This document shows positions 31,071 to 41,599 of a stretch of DNA of 64,000 nucleotides, piece after piece (position 1 is the stretch's first letter; the number at the start of each line of letters is the position of its first letter). This stretch comes from Trichoplusia ni (lineage: Eukaryota > Arthropoda > Insecta > Lepidoptera > Noctuidae). A program made the position numbers and the translations under genes. The stretch is from positions 4,909,517 through 4,973,516 of the forward strand of contig NC_039502.1 in NCBI RefSeq assembly GCF_003590095.1, in the 5' to 3' direction. The notes beneath the pieces were generated by a model. The model had not been told where the DNA came from. It was given only the letters and a program-made list of their open reading frames with translations, and did no database searches.

Positions 31071-31262
31071 AACTACTGTTTCAAATTGAAAACATCTTTT
31101 TGTATTGAATAGACCATTCATCGAGGAAGGTTTTAGGCTATAAACCATCACGCTGCGACTAATAGGAGCGAAGATACAATGGAAAATGTGAAAAAAACAG
31201 GGCAAGTATAAATCATAATTTACATCTTCTACCCACGGGACGAAGTCGCGGGCAACAGCTAA

Positions 31263-31593
31263 TCATTTATATAATCACTAATTTTATAGTAAGCTTTCTT
31301 TACCAGGATAGATTTAACGGTATTTTTAAACTTGTTGAATGGCAAAACTGGTAACAGTATCAGTCAGGACAGGCTAGCGGCAACAGCATTCTGGCGATGA
31401 TCGCTGACAGGCTGGATTGTAGTTATGTGAATCACTGCTGTGCAATTTCTCATAGTATGGCACAGCGGTGATTGATAAGAGTGCTACAAAATAATCTGTT
31501 AATGTTTTTGACTGTACCTAATTACTAACATAGTTGTAACAATAATTGTTACTAATACAAATGAGTCAATGTTACATCTATATCTATCTATAC
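31263..31593. other. Non-coding spacer
   Basis: No coding frame or recognised repeat. Confidence 0.4.
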
Positions 31594-31990
31594 TCTATAC
31601 TTATAATAAATCTGTAGAGAGGTCAATTCTGTACATAAAATATATTTAAAAAATAACTATCAAGGGGTGGTTAGGATCGCTACTGATGCCAAAAATGCAA
31701 TCAGTAAAATTTTTGTCGTCTGTCTGTCTGTCTGTCTGTCTGTCTGTATATTCGTTATAGAAACAAAAACTACTCGACGGATTTAACGAAATTTGGCACA
31801 ATTATTCTTCATACTCTTGGCAGGTTATAGTATACTTTCATTACGCTACGACCAATAGGAGCAGAGCAGTGAAGGAAATATTGGGAAAACGGGGTAAGTT
31901 ACTCCATTTTTAAGCTTCCGTCACGTGTGCAGGCTTATAGGTTAAAGCTACATAGAAATCATGTATGACGGAAATATTCTCCCTAAAATT
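31594..31990 (+). mobile_element. Helitron-like or other short lepidopteran repeat (type D)
   Basis: Begins tctatacttataataaatct then agagaggtcaattctgtaca; includes a tgtc microsatellite at 31717-31746 and cgacggatttaacgaaattt. The layout matches short Helitron-like repeats of moths and butterflies by recollection. The 3' end is not defined. Confidence 0.4.
31717..31746 (+). repeat. (TGTC)n microsatellite
   Basis: Seven perfect tetranucleotide units inside the type D repeat. Confidence 0.9.
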
Positions 31991-32269
31991 ATATAAAAAA
32001 TATTCCTCGACAGCATATGTCTAACTTTTATGGTTGACTCACAATAACACGTGAAACTCCCGATAGCTTAGCAATTCGGAGATTTCTGATTGTATTGTCT
32101 ACTCTAACGTTTACAACACTATCACTCATCCCCAATTAAAAAGTAACATTATTACCTATTCAATAAAAAAAGAATCATGTAAATCGGTGTAGAAACACCA
32201 AAGTTATACATGAAATAATAAGAAATCGGCGTGAATACAGAGTCATGCTATAGGATTATTTTTGGTATC

Positions 32270-32345
32270 GGTTGCCGCGCTCGCGCGCGTCGTGGCGGGA
32301 GGATAAAAGGCGGGGGTCGGCTCGAGCGTCATACAATATTGCTGT
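32270..32345 (+). promoter_or_regulatory. Possible TATA promoter upstream of the Helitron-like gene
   Basis: A GC- and CpG-rich patch holds ggataaaagg (32301-32310) about 25-30 bases before a possible start region (gcgtcatacaat). It lies about 580 bp upstream of the ATG at 32893. Inference from composition and spacing only. Confidence 0.35.
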
Positions 32346-32526
32346 TGATGGAATAGACGTTCAGACTGTTCGACCTTATTGACAATCCAATAATTGTTAT
32401 TTGCAAACCGTGCTTATCAGCACGACTTTTAGTCTTTGAATAGTTTATTTTTAGAATTGTTTTGTTGTTAGTTATATAATAGGTATTAGATTAATAGTAT
32501 TAGTAGTAGGTACACCTATTAGTTAT

Positions 32527-32830
32527 TTTGGTAGTGTTTAATTGTATTAATAGTTTATTTTCGTAATTGTAGTGTTTAATTATATTTTAATAGGTGTTAT
32601 TTTTTCGTAATATTGGTAGTGTTAATTAAATTAATAGTTTTTTTCGTAATTGGTAGTGTTTAATTAAATTAATAGTTATTTTCGTAATTGGTAGTGTTTA
32701 ATTTATATTAATAGTTTATTTTCGTTATTATTATATTAGTTATTTTGGTAGTGTTTAATTGTATTAATAGTTTATTTTCGTAATTGGTAGTGTTTTATTA
32801 TATTAATAGTTTATTTTCGTAATTATTACA
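32527..32830 (+). repeat. AT-rich minisatellite
   Basis: Seven or so imperfect copies of a unit of about 40-45 bases, each built from ggtagtgtttaatt, attaatagtttattttcg and taatt. It sits between the putative promoter and the ATG of the Helitron-like gene. Confidence 0.8.
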
Positions 32831-32892
32831 TAATAACTATATATAATTGTAAGTGTAAGGTAGCTTCAGTTACCGTCGATTAAAAATACACA

Positions 32893-33430
32893 ATGCCACC
32901 TAAAAAACGACCATCTTTATCTCGAAATTCGAGAGATGCTAAAAGGATGAGAAATGCGCGTTCTCAAGAATCGGCAGAGGAAAGAGCACATCGGTTAAAC
33001 TCTATGAGAGTTAGTGCCTCAACCTCTCGAGCCAATAAAGCTCTCCAGAGAGAGAGATGCGATTAGCAGCTGACAGAGCGAGACGAGCTACATCACGGGC
33101 GTCTCAAAGCTCTCTCAACGAGAGCTGAGGCTTACCATTGACCGAGAACAACATGTGTTTATCCCGAGATGCTGAACTGCGTCACAACGAGAATTGCGTC
33201 TCACTGCTGACCGCGAACGGCATACATTGTCTCGCGAGTCAGAAACCTACACTGAGAGAATTGCGTCTCACAGCTGACCGCGAACGTCATATATTGTCTC
33301 GCGAGTCAGAAACCTTCACTGACAGAGAATTGCGTCTCACAGCTGACCGCGAACGTCATATATTGTCTCGCGAGTCAGAAACCTACACTGAGAGGGAATT
33401 GCGTCTCACAGCTGACCGCGAACGTCATAT
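32893..33430 (+). pseudogene. N-terminal region of an autonomous Helitron-like protein (truncated by gap)
   Basis: ATG at 32893 begins MPPKKRPSLSRNSRDAKRMR, a basic Arg/Ser-rich start as in Helitron/helitron-like-N proteins of insects (recollection). The first frame stops at 33063; the reading then continues in other frames with 23-residue repeats built on RELRLTADRERHILSRESE. Any Rep and helicase domains would lie beyond the N gap at 33431. At least two frame breaks are present. The family call rests on the N-terminus and the repeat style only. Confidence 0.5.
33191..33430 (+). repeat. Coding tandem repeat of about 69 bp, cut by the assembly gap
   Basis: Units start at 33191, 33258, 33327 and 33396 (spacing 67, 69, 69), each beginning gaattgcgtctcac. 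The 69-bp unit encodes 23 residues; the first spacing lacks 2 bp and shifts frame. The fourth unit runs into the gap. Confidence 0.92.
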
Positions 33431-34430
33431 NNNNNNNNNNNNNNNNNNNNNNNNNNNNNNNNNNNNNNNNNNNNNNNNNNNNNNNNNNNNNNNNNNNNNN
33501 NNNNNNNNNNNNNNNNNNNNNNNNNNNNNNNNNNNNNNNNNNNNNNNNNNNNNNNNNNNNNNNNNNNNNNNNNNNNNNNNNNNNNNNNNNNNNNNNNNNN
33601 NNNNNNNNNNNNNNNNNNNNNNNNNNNNNNNNNNNNNNNNNNNNNNNNNNNNNNNNNNNNNNNNNNNNNNNNNNNNNNNNNNNNNNNNNNNNNNNNNNNN
33701 NNNNNNNNNNNNNNNNNNNNNNNNNNNNNNNNNNNNNNNNNNNNNNNNNNNNNNNNNNNNNNNNNNNNNNNNNNNNNNNNNNNNNNNNNNNNNNNNNNNN
33801 NNNNNNNNNNNNNNNNNNNNNNNNNNNNNNNNNNNNNNNNNNNNNNNNNNNNNNNNNNNNNNNNNNNNNNNNNNNNNNNNNNNNNNNNNNNNNNNNNNNN
33901 NNNNNNNNNNNNNNNNNNNNNNNNNNNNNNNNNNNNNNNNNNNNNNNNNNNNNNNNNNNNNNNNNNNNNNNNNNNNNNNNNNNNNNNNNNNNNNNNNNNN
34001 NNNNNNNNNNNNNNNNNNNNNNNNNNNNNNNNNNNNNNNNNNNNNNNNNNNNNNNNNNNNNNNNNNNNNNNNNNNNNNNNNNNNNNNNNNNNNNNNNNNN
34101 NNNNNNNNNNNNNNNNNNNNNNNNNNNNNNNNNNNNNNNNNNNNNNNNNNNNNNNNNNNNNNNNNNNNNNNNNNNNNNNNNNNNNNNNNNNNNNNNNNNN
34201 NNNNNNNNNNNNNNNNNNNNNNNNNNNNNNNNNNNNNNNNNNNNNNNNNNNNNNNNNNNNNNNNNNNNNNNNNNNNNNNNNNNNNNNNNNNNNNNNNNNN
34301 NNNNNNNNNNNNNNNNNNNNNNNNNNNNNNNNNNNNNNNNNNNNNNNNNNNNNNNNNNNNNNNNNNNNNNNNNNNNNNNNNNNNNNNNNNNNNNNNNNNN
34401 NNNNNNNNNNNNNNNNNNNNNNNNNNNNNN
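33431..34430. other. Assembly gap of exactly 1000 N
   Basis: 1000 undetermined bases. The round size suggests a scaffolding placeholder, so the real distance is unknown. It starts inside a tandem repeat. Confidence 0.99.
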
Positions 34431-34640
34431 AAGAGTTGTATTACTCTCCACAGCGCTCGTGAAGATTTCAGACGCTGAAAGCAATCTCCACGACGCCAGG
34501 GTGTTACTGGACAATGGAAGCACTGCGAACTTCGTTTCTGATGACTTCTTCCGCAAGCTACGTATCCACACCTATCCCATTAAATCTCATGTAAAAGGTA
34601 TAAACAATCAGTCATCAGCTTGTTTCTCCTGGTTGTTCAA
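34431..34640 (+). pseudogene. BEL/Pao retrotransposon aspartic protease fragment
   Basis: Open from the gap edge: LLSTALVKISDAESN then ARVLLDNGSTANFVSDDF, the Pao-type retropepsin motif with LDNGS at the active site. It ends at a stop at 34660 after losing similarity near 34625. It fits the same BEL element whose RT fragments appear at 40985 and 45842, with intervening insertions. Linkage is inferred from domain order. Confidence 0.72.
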
Positions 34641-35766
34641 TATTAATAAAATTAGTACATAATGTAACACAGTGTACATAACATTTACCTTAATACTAAT
34701 TATAAATAAAAAACTAAAATAAAAGTAAAAGAAAAAAACCATTTCTTATGAATCTCTCTTCTAATAATCTTCTTTCTTATTTACAACTATTATACAAATA
34801 TAACTATTAACTAAAATTATACAGAACTTGCAGTAGTGTAACAATCAAGTAGTGCGGACAACCGCGTTATTTAATATGTATGGACATGGAGTAACAGGTT
34901 CCGCGTCGCGCCCCGCCACCCGGCCGTGCGCCGTGCCGCGGCCAGCGCGAGCGCGAGCGAGGCGACATGAGACAGTACGCATTGTCGCTCCGGCTAACCT
35001 AATACCTACTTAGTTTACCGTCATTGCGAAATACAGAATTGACTATTTAACTATTGTGTATCTATCATTTGAGCCGGATTGCTTCTCAATACTTTTAAAT
35101 TAAAACTCATAATAAATATAAGTGACTGTGATTCCCAAATTCGGGTAAGTTATGCACAATTTTTTACAAAGATTACTAACGGCCCTTACCTACCTATTTT
35201 TTAATATATTATTACTTTTAAGGTACGAGTCCGTCTGAATATTGTAGTTTACTCCTATCCTGTGTGTAATGCTTTGCCTTTCTTTCTATATTTTTTCCTA
35301 GTTTAAAGCTTGTAACCGCTTCTGCTAGCGAATATGGACCTACCTATGCTATATTAACTATTTAGACTCACGCTTAGAATTCTTTCCGCCTTTATAAGCC
35401 CTAATTTTCCATTCTAGTTCTTGCCATGCATACCTAGCGTTTCCTGTGCACCCCTTAACCGGCAGCTTACTGATGTGGACTTGTCCCTAGGAATTACGTC
35501 ACGATTTCACCTGTCAACTACTTCGCCTGACTGAGAGGAGTGGCCGAGCTGACCGGGACTACTCCTGGAGGACGGGAGCTCGGCAGGGAAGTGTGGAAGG
35601 CTAGACAAGTGCGCAAGACCTAGGCAGAACCCTAAGCTATTTTTTTTAATATACCTTCACATTTTTTATTTCTAAACCTAGTTTTATTTTATTCTCTTGT
35701 ACACGTCCTATTATACGTGACAATAATGACTTCGACATAGAGTTGGACATAGGGTTTCTTCATCAC
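34641..35766. other. Non-coding stretch
   Basis: No gene. 34895-34990 is very GC- and CpG-rich (gcgccgtgccgcggccagcg) in otherwise AT-rich DNA and might be an LTR promoter relic. 35400-35640 is moderately GC-rich. No paired LTR was found for either. Confidence 0.4.
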
Positions 35767-35792
35767 TGTAGTGTATGTAAATTATATTAGAA

Positions 35793-37004
35793 ATGCGAAA
35801 TTGTCAACGTTTATTTTTCTAGTAAGGAAAGGTTACACTACCAAAGAAATACTAAAGAAAAATACCTAATATTACTGTGCAAGTTCATAAATATTTAACG
35901 TGGGTTATTTACTACATCAAAACATTGCTTGGCCGTGTTAATGGATTAACTTTGGCGCGAAGGAGGACATAAGTTATATAATTATTGATATACGTTGATG
36001 ATAACGCATGGCTGGTCATTTTTGTTCATATAAATTTTATGAGAGTATCTTATAGTTTAAACATTTTTATTCTATCATATGATTAGATTATGTTAAAACG
36101 TAAAAAGTATTTGTCACTTAACTATATAAACAATACCTTTATACGGCTACATTTTGTAGCATGATATAAACATTATTCGAATCACTTTTTAACAAATATA
36201 GTGCTACATGCTAACACAAACAATAAGTCGTCGTGTTTAATGCATGTATATCAATAATTAGCATACAGTTAATTAGGATATTATGAATATGTATTTATTT
36301 TACCTACCCACTATCCTATCGGGTTCAAGACCCGATTATTTTTTTGTTGATTTCTGGTTATCATAACAATTAGTAGTTATTATTTGAAATATGTTTTTAT
36401 TGTACCTACCCACTTGTCTATCGGTTTCGAGTACCGATTAAATATCTGTCGACTACTGGTGCAACAATTTAACATCTTTTATTATTGCATTATGTTATCA
36501 TTGTAGGTATTTATTATTTTGAAATGAATATGTTTTTATCGTAAGTAATTAGTTAAATACAGTATCAGATGCCGTCGCTTAAAATTGAAAAGATAATTGT
36601 TTCATTCTAGAACAAAACGGTTGATTGTATATTGTGTTTGATTGTATATTACATATTTTAAGCGATAAGGTGTTGATTAATGGGCTGACTTATTTCACTA
36701 ATTACGGTACCATTGTGTACGGAGGGAAGTTAGTCGGAACGGATGATGCCCGTTCGCGACTAGAAGTGATATGATCAGTAATGATTGAAACTTTCGTAAT
36801 GGTTTGGTCAGAACGGATGATGCCGGTTTATGACTAAAAGTGTTACGATGAATGTTGTTGGTCAGAACGAATGATGCCCGATCATGGCCCAAAGTATTGT
36901 ATTGTGTTGATGAGTGTTCATGGAAGCTTTCATAGAGTTGTTTTCTGAAGTTTTAGAACGGAGGGTGCCCGTTATGTGACCTAATTCGTTACTTACAGGT
37001 AACA
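35793..37004 (+). other. Leader/non-coding region upstream of gag
   Basis: AT-rich without coding frames. It holds a two-copy imperfect repeat around 36291-36345 and 36390-36445 (taccta­cccact; each with a small gttc palindrome) and the degenerate tandem repeat at 36725-36975. Confidence 0.45.
36725..36975 (+). repeat. Degenerate tandem repeat in the gag leader
   Basis: Four diverged units containing gtc(a/g)gaacggatgatgcc, near 36732, 36806, 36861 and 36956, spaced about 55-95 bases apart. Confidence 0.65.
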
Positions 37005-37525
37005 ATGGCAAACCTAACGTTAGCAAAATTTGAGTGCGAGGGTGAGGTGACATCGGTGTGCGTAAGATGGGAACGATGGAAAAGAAGCTTTTACGTATAC
37101 CTAGAAGCTGCAAATGTTACTTCACCTAGTCAGAAGCGAGCAAGTCTTTTACATTGGGGTGGGCCAGAATTACAAGAAATATTTTATAACGTTCCTGACG
37201 AAGATGCAACGAATACCTCAGAAGCTGAAACAGATGTCTTTAAAATGGCAATTAATAAACTGGATGAGTATTTGCATCCAAACGAAAGATTTTATGCATA
37301 TGGATTCTCCTCTAAAGTTGTTAGGAACTTTTAAATCTTCAATAAAACTTGCAGGAAAAACTCAACAATCAATATTCTACGTAGTTGAAAATGGCACTAG
37401 AAATTTATTAGGGAAAGTGACAGCCTTGGCATTAGGAGTATTAAGAATTGGTGTACCAGTAAATGAGATACGTAATAACGTATTTCCAAAATTCAAAATG
37501 TCCTTATACACATTCCGATAGATGA
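37005..37525 (+). pseudogene. gag: Gypsy gag start fused by deletion to protease end
   Basis: ATG at 37005, MANLTLAKFECEGE, then WERWKRSFYVYLEAA and LHWGGPELQEIFYNV, the N-terminal part of K02A2.6-like gag (about 100 residues). Around 37300-37320 it changes frame and jumps to residues typical of the region after the protease active site (SIFYVVENGTRNLLGKVTA). The gag C-terminus, zinc knuckles and catalytic Asp of protease are all missing, a deletion probably of more than 1 kb. Confidence 0.72.
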
Positions 37526-38330
37526 TAAAGTAAAACCAATTGCACAGCCTTATAGACGTATACCCATTCCTCTAGAAGGTAAAGTTAATGCAAAGATAAA
37601 TGAACTTCTTGAAAAAGACATAATTGAAAAAGTTGATGGCCCTTCAGAATGGATATCGCCTATAGTTCCCATATTGAAAGAAAATGGCGATATCCACCTA
37701 TGTATAGATATGCGACGAGCAAATTCAGCAATAAAACGCGAGAACCACCCGCTACCAACGATGGATCAGTTGCTACCGAAAATAAGAGATGCGGTTATTT
37801 TTAGTAAATTGGATATTTGTGATGCTTTCCACCAATTGGAACTTCACCCAGATTCCAGATCCATCACAACGTTCATTTCCGCGAAAGGTCTTTACCGGTA
37901 CAAAAGAATGATGTTTGGTATTTCTTGTGCCCCGGAAATATTTCAGAAAACTCTTGAGCGCATTCTCTTACCTTGTAAAGGCGTTATTAACTTCATTGAT
38001 GACATCTTATTGTACGGAACAAACCGAAAAGAACATGATGTCGGACTTGAAAAAGTCACCGAAGTTTTAGAAGCCAACAATATCATATTAAGACATGAAA
38101 AATGTATTCTTGGTACAAACGAAGTAGAATTCTTAGGCCACAAACTTTCTAAGCAGGGTATAAGACCATTAGATAAATACCTGAGTACCATTGGGAACTT
38201 TAGGGCTCCTACAAATGTTTCGGAATTACAAAGCTTTATGGGCTTGATAAATTACGTAGGCAAATGGATTCCTAACCTAGCTACAAAACAGAACCCCTTA
38301 AACAATTGCTCCGCAAGAGATTTGGTAGAA
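37526..38330 (+). pseudogene. pol: Gypsy reverse transcriptase (left arm)
   Basis: RT begins around KVKPIAQPYRRIPIP (37530) and runs in frame from 37674: LCIDMRRANSAIKRENHPLP, FSKLDICDAFHQLEL (Asp), RMMFGISCAPEIFQKTL, INFIDDILLYG (catalytic FIDD, near 37990), VEFLGHKLSKQGI, LQSFMGLINYVGKWIP. It breaks near 38288 by loss of one A compared with the right arm. Confidence 0.9.
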
Positions 38331-38970
38331 ATGCGGATATACGCGAGTTGTGGGGAGAGAGTCAGCAAGCTTCTTTTAACTCTTTAAAAGTCGACCTTGC
38401 TGACATATCTGATTTGAGCTATTATAATGTACACGATAGACACTTGTATTTGCCGATGCAAGTCCGGTTGCTTTAGGTGCTGTTCTAGTACAGGAAACTG
38501 ATACCGGACCACGGGTTATTGCATTTGGAAATAAAACCCTTACTGATTGCGAACGTCGCTATTGTCAAACGGAAAAAGAGGCATTAGCACTGGTAGGGGC
38601 GGTAGAACACTTCCACATGTTTCTCTACGGAAAAGAATTCGACTTGGTGACTGATCACAAACCTCTTGAAGTGATATTTAGTCCAAAGTCAAAACCGTGT
38701 GCGAGAATCGAAAGATGGATGCTCCGGTTACAATCATACCAGTATAGGGTTATTTATCGGCCAGGGAAAAACAACATTGCGGATCCTCTTTCTGCCCCAA
38801 ATGTCGATTATGTATATAACATAATCGAGCATGTTAGACCCATAGCGGTATCATTGAGCGATATTGAGCGTTGGTCCAATGAAGACCTAGAAATTCAAAA
38901 AGTTAAAGAAGGCGTTCATGAGCGCAAGTGGGATGCAGCGGTAAAATGTTACAAGCTGATTGAAAATTAA
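38331..38970 (+). pseudogene. pol: Gypsy RNase H (left arm)
   Basis: RNase H and the connection are split over frames. From 38617 the frame is open with FLYGKEFDLVTDHKPLEVIF, RIERWMLRLQSYQYRV and GKNNIADPLS. Upstream, single-base losses at about 38288, 38440 and 38569 break what is one continuous 244-codon frame in the right arm (63869-63135). Confidence 0.85.
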
Positions 38971-39049
38971 CTCTGCTTTCACGAAGGAATTCTACTCAGA
39001 GGAACTAAAATCGTCATATCAAAAGCATTGCGAGACAGAGTACTATCAG

Positions 39050-40067
39050 CGGCGCAAGAGGGACACCCAGGTATTGTGACAATGAAAGCGAAAGGCTCCG
39101 AACAAAAGTGTGGTGGCCTAGATACGACCAAGATGTGGAGAGGATGGTTAAATCATGTAAAGGATGCACACTCGTGTCTGTACCTAATGCACCACACCCT
39201 TTGAAAAGAAGAGAATTGCCATTACACCCATGGGTTGATATTGCAATCGATCTTTTAGATCCATTACCATCTAACGACTATCTTTTGGTAATAGTCGATT
39301 ATTACTCAATATATCAAGAAATAAAGATTTGTCGAGATATATCTAGTAAGAAAATGATAAAACTCCTGAGGGAAGTTTTCAGTAGGCTCGGGTTCCCAGT
39401 TTCTCTAATGGCAGATAACGGGAAACAGTTTGTTAGCGAACAGTTTACGTTATTTTGTAAGCAAAATGACATAAAATTACATCACTCTATTCCATACTGG
39501 CCGCAACAAAATGGAGAAGTTGAGCGCCAAAACAGAAGTATACTGAAACGACTAAGAATATGCCAGGCGGAAAATAAAATTCACCGGAGAGAATCGTTAG
39601 TCGATTATCTGACTATGTACAATAATACCCCTCACACAGTCACAGGAAAAACACCAGCAGAGTTGTTCTTCCAGAGAAAAAATAGGGATAAAATACCAAT
39701 GATCGACGACGTTGAGCATAGGAGTGATGACATGGACTTACGAGACAAGGACAGAGAACAGAAGGAAAGAGGGAGAGAGTATGCGGACAGAAGAAGAAAA
39801 GCACAAAATATTGATCTAGAACCAGGTGAGAAAGTATACATCAAAGATATGAATAAAGCAAATAAACTTAGTATGAATTTTGAACCAACACAATATACAG
39901 TTAAATCACGAATGGGAGGCGACGTTGAGGTAGAAAACGAGGAAACAGGACAATGTTTGAGACGAAATGTAGTACACCTAAAAAAGGTAGAAGGAGAATG
40001 GAAAGTCATAAGAGAGGGCGAATCAAAAGTTCCAGAAAGAGAGGAAGAGGATGAGGATAACGAATAA
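39050..40067 (+). pseudogene. pol: Gypsy integrase (left arm)
   Basis: Open from 39108 to 40067 (about 319 codons): CKGCTLVSV of the zinc domain, then the DDE core WVDIAIDLLDPLP (Asp), LMADNGKQFVSEQF (Asp) and PQQNGEVERQNRSI (Glu), GKTPAELFF, and a charged tail ending EREEEDEDNE. The first His pair (about EGHPGIVTMK, 39058) is in a different frame. The core looks intact here but is frameshifted in the right arm at two places. Confidence 0.88.
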
Positions 40068-40477
40068 TAAATTACAAAATATATGACAATCGGATGTTTT
40101 GATTAAAATTAATAACTAGGGAGCATGACGTTAATCATAGTTGCGAAATCGTCATTTGAAATGCAAAGGAAGTTAGGACCAGCAAAGTATTATGAGGTTA
40201 AATGTTACTGATAAAAGATTAATTGGGAAGTGAAGGAAGCATTCAATCGATTGAGTTATTACAAAGTGGTTGTTAAAACCAGAATATTGGAAGGATTATT
40301 TATGCTTTTAATATTCTGCTTGATTGTAAACTTTAGTTGATTTTGACATTTGAAAAATTAATAGAAAATTTGTGATGCCAATTAAAATGTAGAATCTGTT
40401 GTGATGCTCTAATAAAGATGTTACTAAATATAATAAAAGTTATAATAATTAAAACTTTCATTAAAATAAGGAAGAGA
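40068..40477 (+). other. Gypsy 3' untranslated region and polypurine tract
   Basis: Non-coding, AT-rich. It ends in aaaataaggaagaga (40463-40477), a purine run abutting the LTR start TGTAGTG, the likely polypurine tract. Confidence 0.65.
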
Positions 40478-40804
40478 TGTAGTGTATGTAAATTATATTA
40501 GAAGCTCTTTCGTCTCATGCGTACACGCCGCGCGCTATGGTATGGTGGGGGATAGCGGGGCTTACTCTCCCCCCACACACACTTGGTTGGGAACAAGGAA
40601 GCGGGACGGACGCGCGTGCGGCGAGTTAGGCAGTGAGCCGATAATTCAAGTTAAGTGCACGAACAGTACAATCACTTTCCGGCACTTGTATAGTTGCCTG
40701 GTAGTAGGCTTGCCGGCAGGTAGGTAGGTAGGTCCAAATAAAGCAAATATTTGGTACAGAGAAATTTGACTTTATTTCGGCCAACTTCTGTTGCCCCAAT
40801 CACA
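40478..40804 (+). repeat. Gypsy 3' LTR (left arm)
   Basis: Starts tgtagtgtatgtaaattata. A GC-rich promoter-like part (40520-40640), aataaa at 40738, and a terminal stretch ending near caatcaca. Its right boundary is uncertain; homology to nothing else marks it until the BEL fragment at 40985. Confidence 0.6.
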
Positions 40805-40984
40805 CCCAGATTAGGAGGTAGTAGCAGTAACTCTGGGAACATTGGCCTGAACCGTGGCGTAGCTCTGGCGACAGCCCTGCTCTTTCCCAGGTACGCCTTA
40901 GGTAGTTCCCGACAGGATCCGGTCTTATGTGGAACATAAATCCTGGAAGCGCAGACACAAGGCAAGCGTTAACAGAGCTCGGAC

Positions 40985-41175
40985 CACGTAGCCATTACCA
41001 TTCCTCTTAAAGAATCACCTGACGTGTTAGGTGACTCATATTCAATGGCCAAGCGTCGCTTCATTACTCTTGAACGTCGTTTGCAAAAAGACTCCTACTT
41101 AAAACAACTTTACGTCAGTTTCATGACCGAGTATATACAGTTAGGCCACATGTCTGAGTATCTTTCTCGTCGCTT
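40985..41175 (+). pseudogene. BEL/Pao reverse transcriptase fragment 1 (left arm)
   Basis: Frame VAITIPLKESPDVLGDSYS, MAKRRFITLERRLQKDSYLK, FMTEYIQLGHMSEY is the region just upstream of the Pao RT core (LGxS...A..RF..LE..L, MxEYxxLGHM). It is cut by the Jockey-like LINE and the next residues of the same protein appear at 45842. Confidence 0.75.
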
Positions 41176-41589
41176 CTCTCGCTAGGACAACACCGTTTTG
41201 CTCCGTAGTTTTTACTTAATTAAAATGGTAAATATTAAACAAAAGTGAGAGTGAGTTATACCCGTTTCAAGATAATACAAAGAACTATCTATCACAGTTT
41301 ATACCATCACAATTCAACACATAATTAATGAGTAATTACAATTTTTCTGTTTAAAATTTTGCATAACGAATATTAACCCTGACCTAAGACTACCCGCGGA
41401 TTGCCCGCTTCTACGCACACAAACGCAGTCGCTGGACACAGGTGCGCTTTTTTGTTGATTTCTCGGAATTTGTCGCCGCAAAATAGTGAATAATATTTAA
41501 TATTTAACAATTGATTCATAACTTGCTGTACTAAACCAATTGAGTATAATGAATTGAGCTGCATGCAATAACGAGCTGTTACCTGGGGA
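41176..41589. other. Non-coding stretch, possible LINE 5' UTR
   Basis: No gene. It lies between the BEL fragment and the first ORF1-like codons of the LINE, so it is probably the LINE 5' untranslated region. Confidence 0.4.
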
Positions 41590-41599
41590 TGCTTGTAAT

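Larger units (their letters stand above)
18969..31262 (+). mobile_element. Lep1-like Helitron split by the errantivirus
   Basis: The left part 18969-19036 (TCTATACTAATATAC ... ctcaggaact) and right part 31071-31262 (aactactgtt ... gggcaacagCTAA) join to the same sequence as 16701-16973. The split falls in ctcaggaact|actg and is filled by the LTR element at 19037-31070, which duplicated AACT. Confidence 0.85.
35767..40804 (+). mobile_element. Internally deleted Ty3/gypsy element (K02A2.6-like)
   Basis: Plus-strand gag start, RT, RNase H, integrase and 3' LTR. The first 26 bases of the 3' LTR (40478-40503) also occur at 35767-35792, a candidate 5' LTR start, but the following sequence differs, so the 5' LTR is incomplete or replaced. 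A deletion fuses early gag to the end of protease near 37310, so the element is non-autonomous. Its right part lies within the palindrome and is mirrored at about 61305-64000. Confidence 0.75.

Noticed and set aside
31717..31746. CRISPR-like or regulatory array
   Set aside because: Simple tetranucleotide microsatellite with no spacers; eukaryotic context.
33138..34571. Long open frames across 33431-34430
   Set aside because: They span the N gap, so the apparent continuity is an artefact.
40482..40965. Small frames on both strands around the gypsy 3' LTR
   Set aside because: They fall within the LTR and its flank, lack motifs, and overlap each other on opposite strands.
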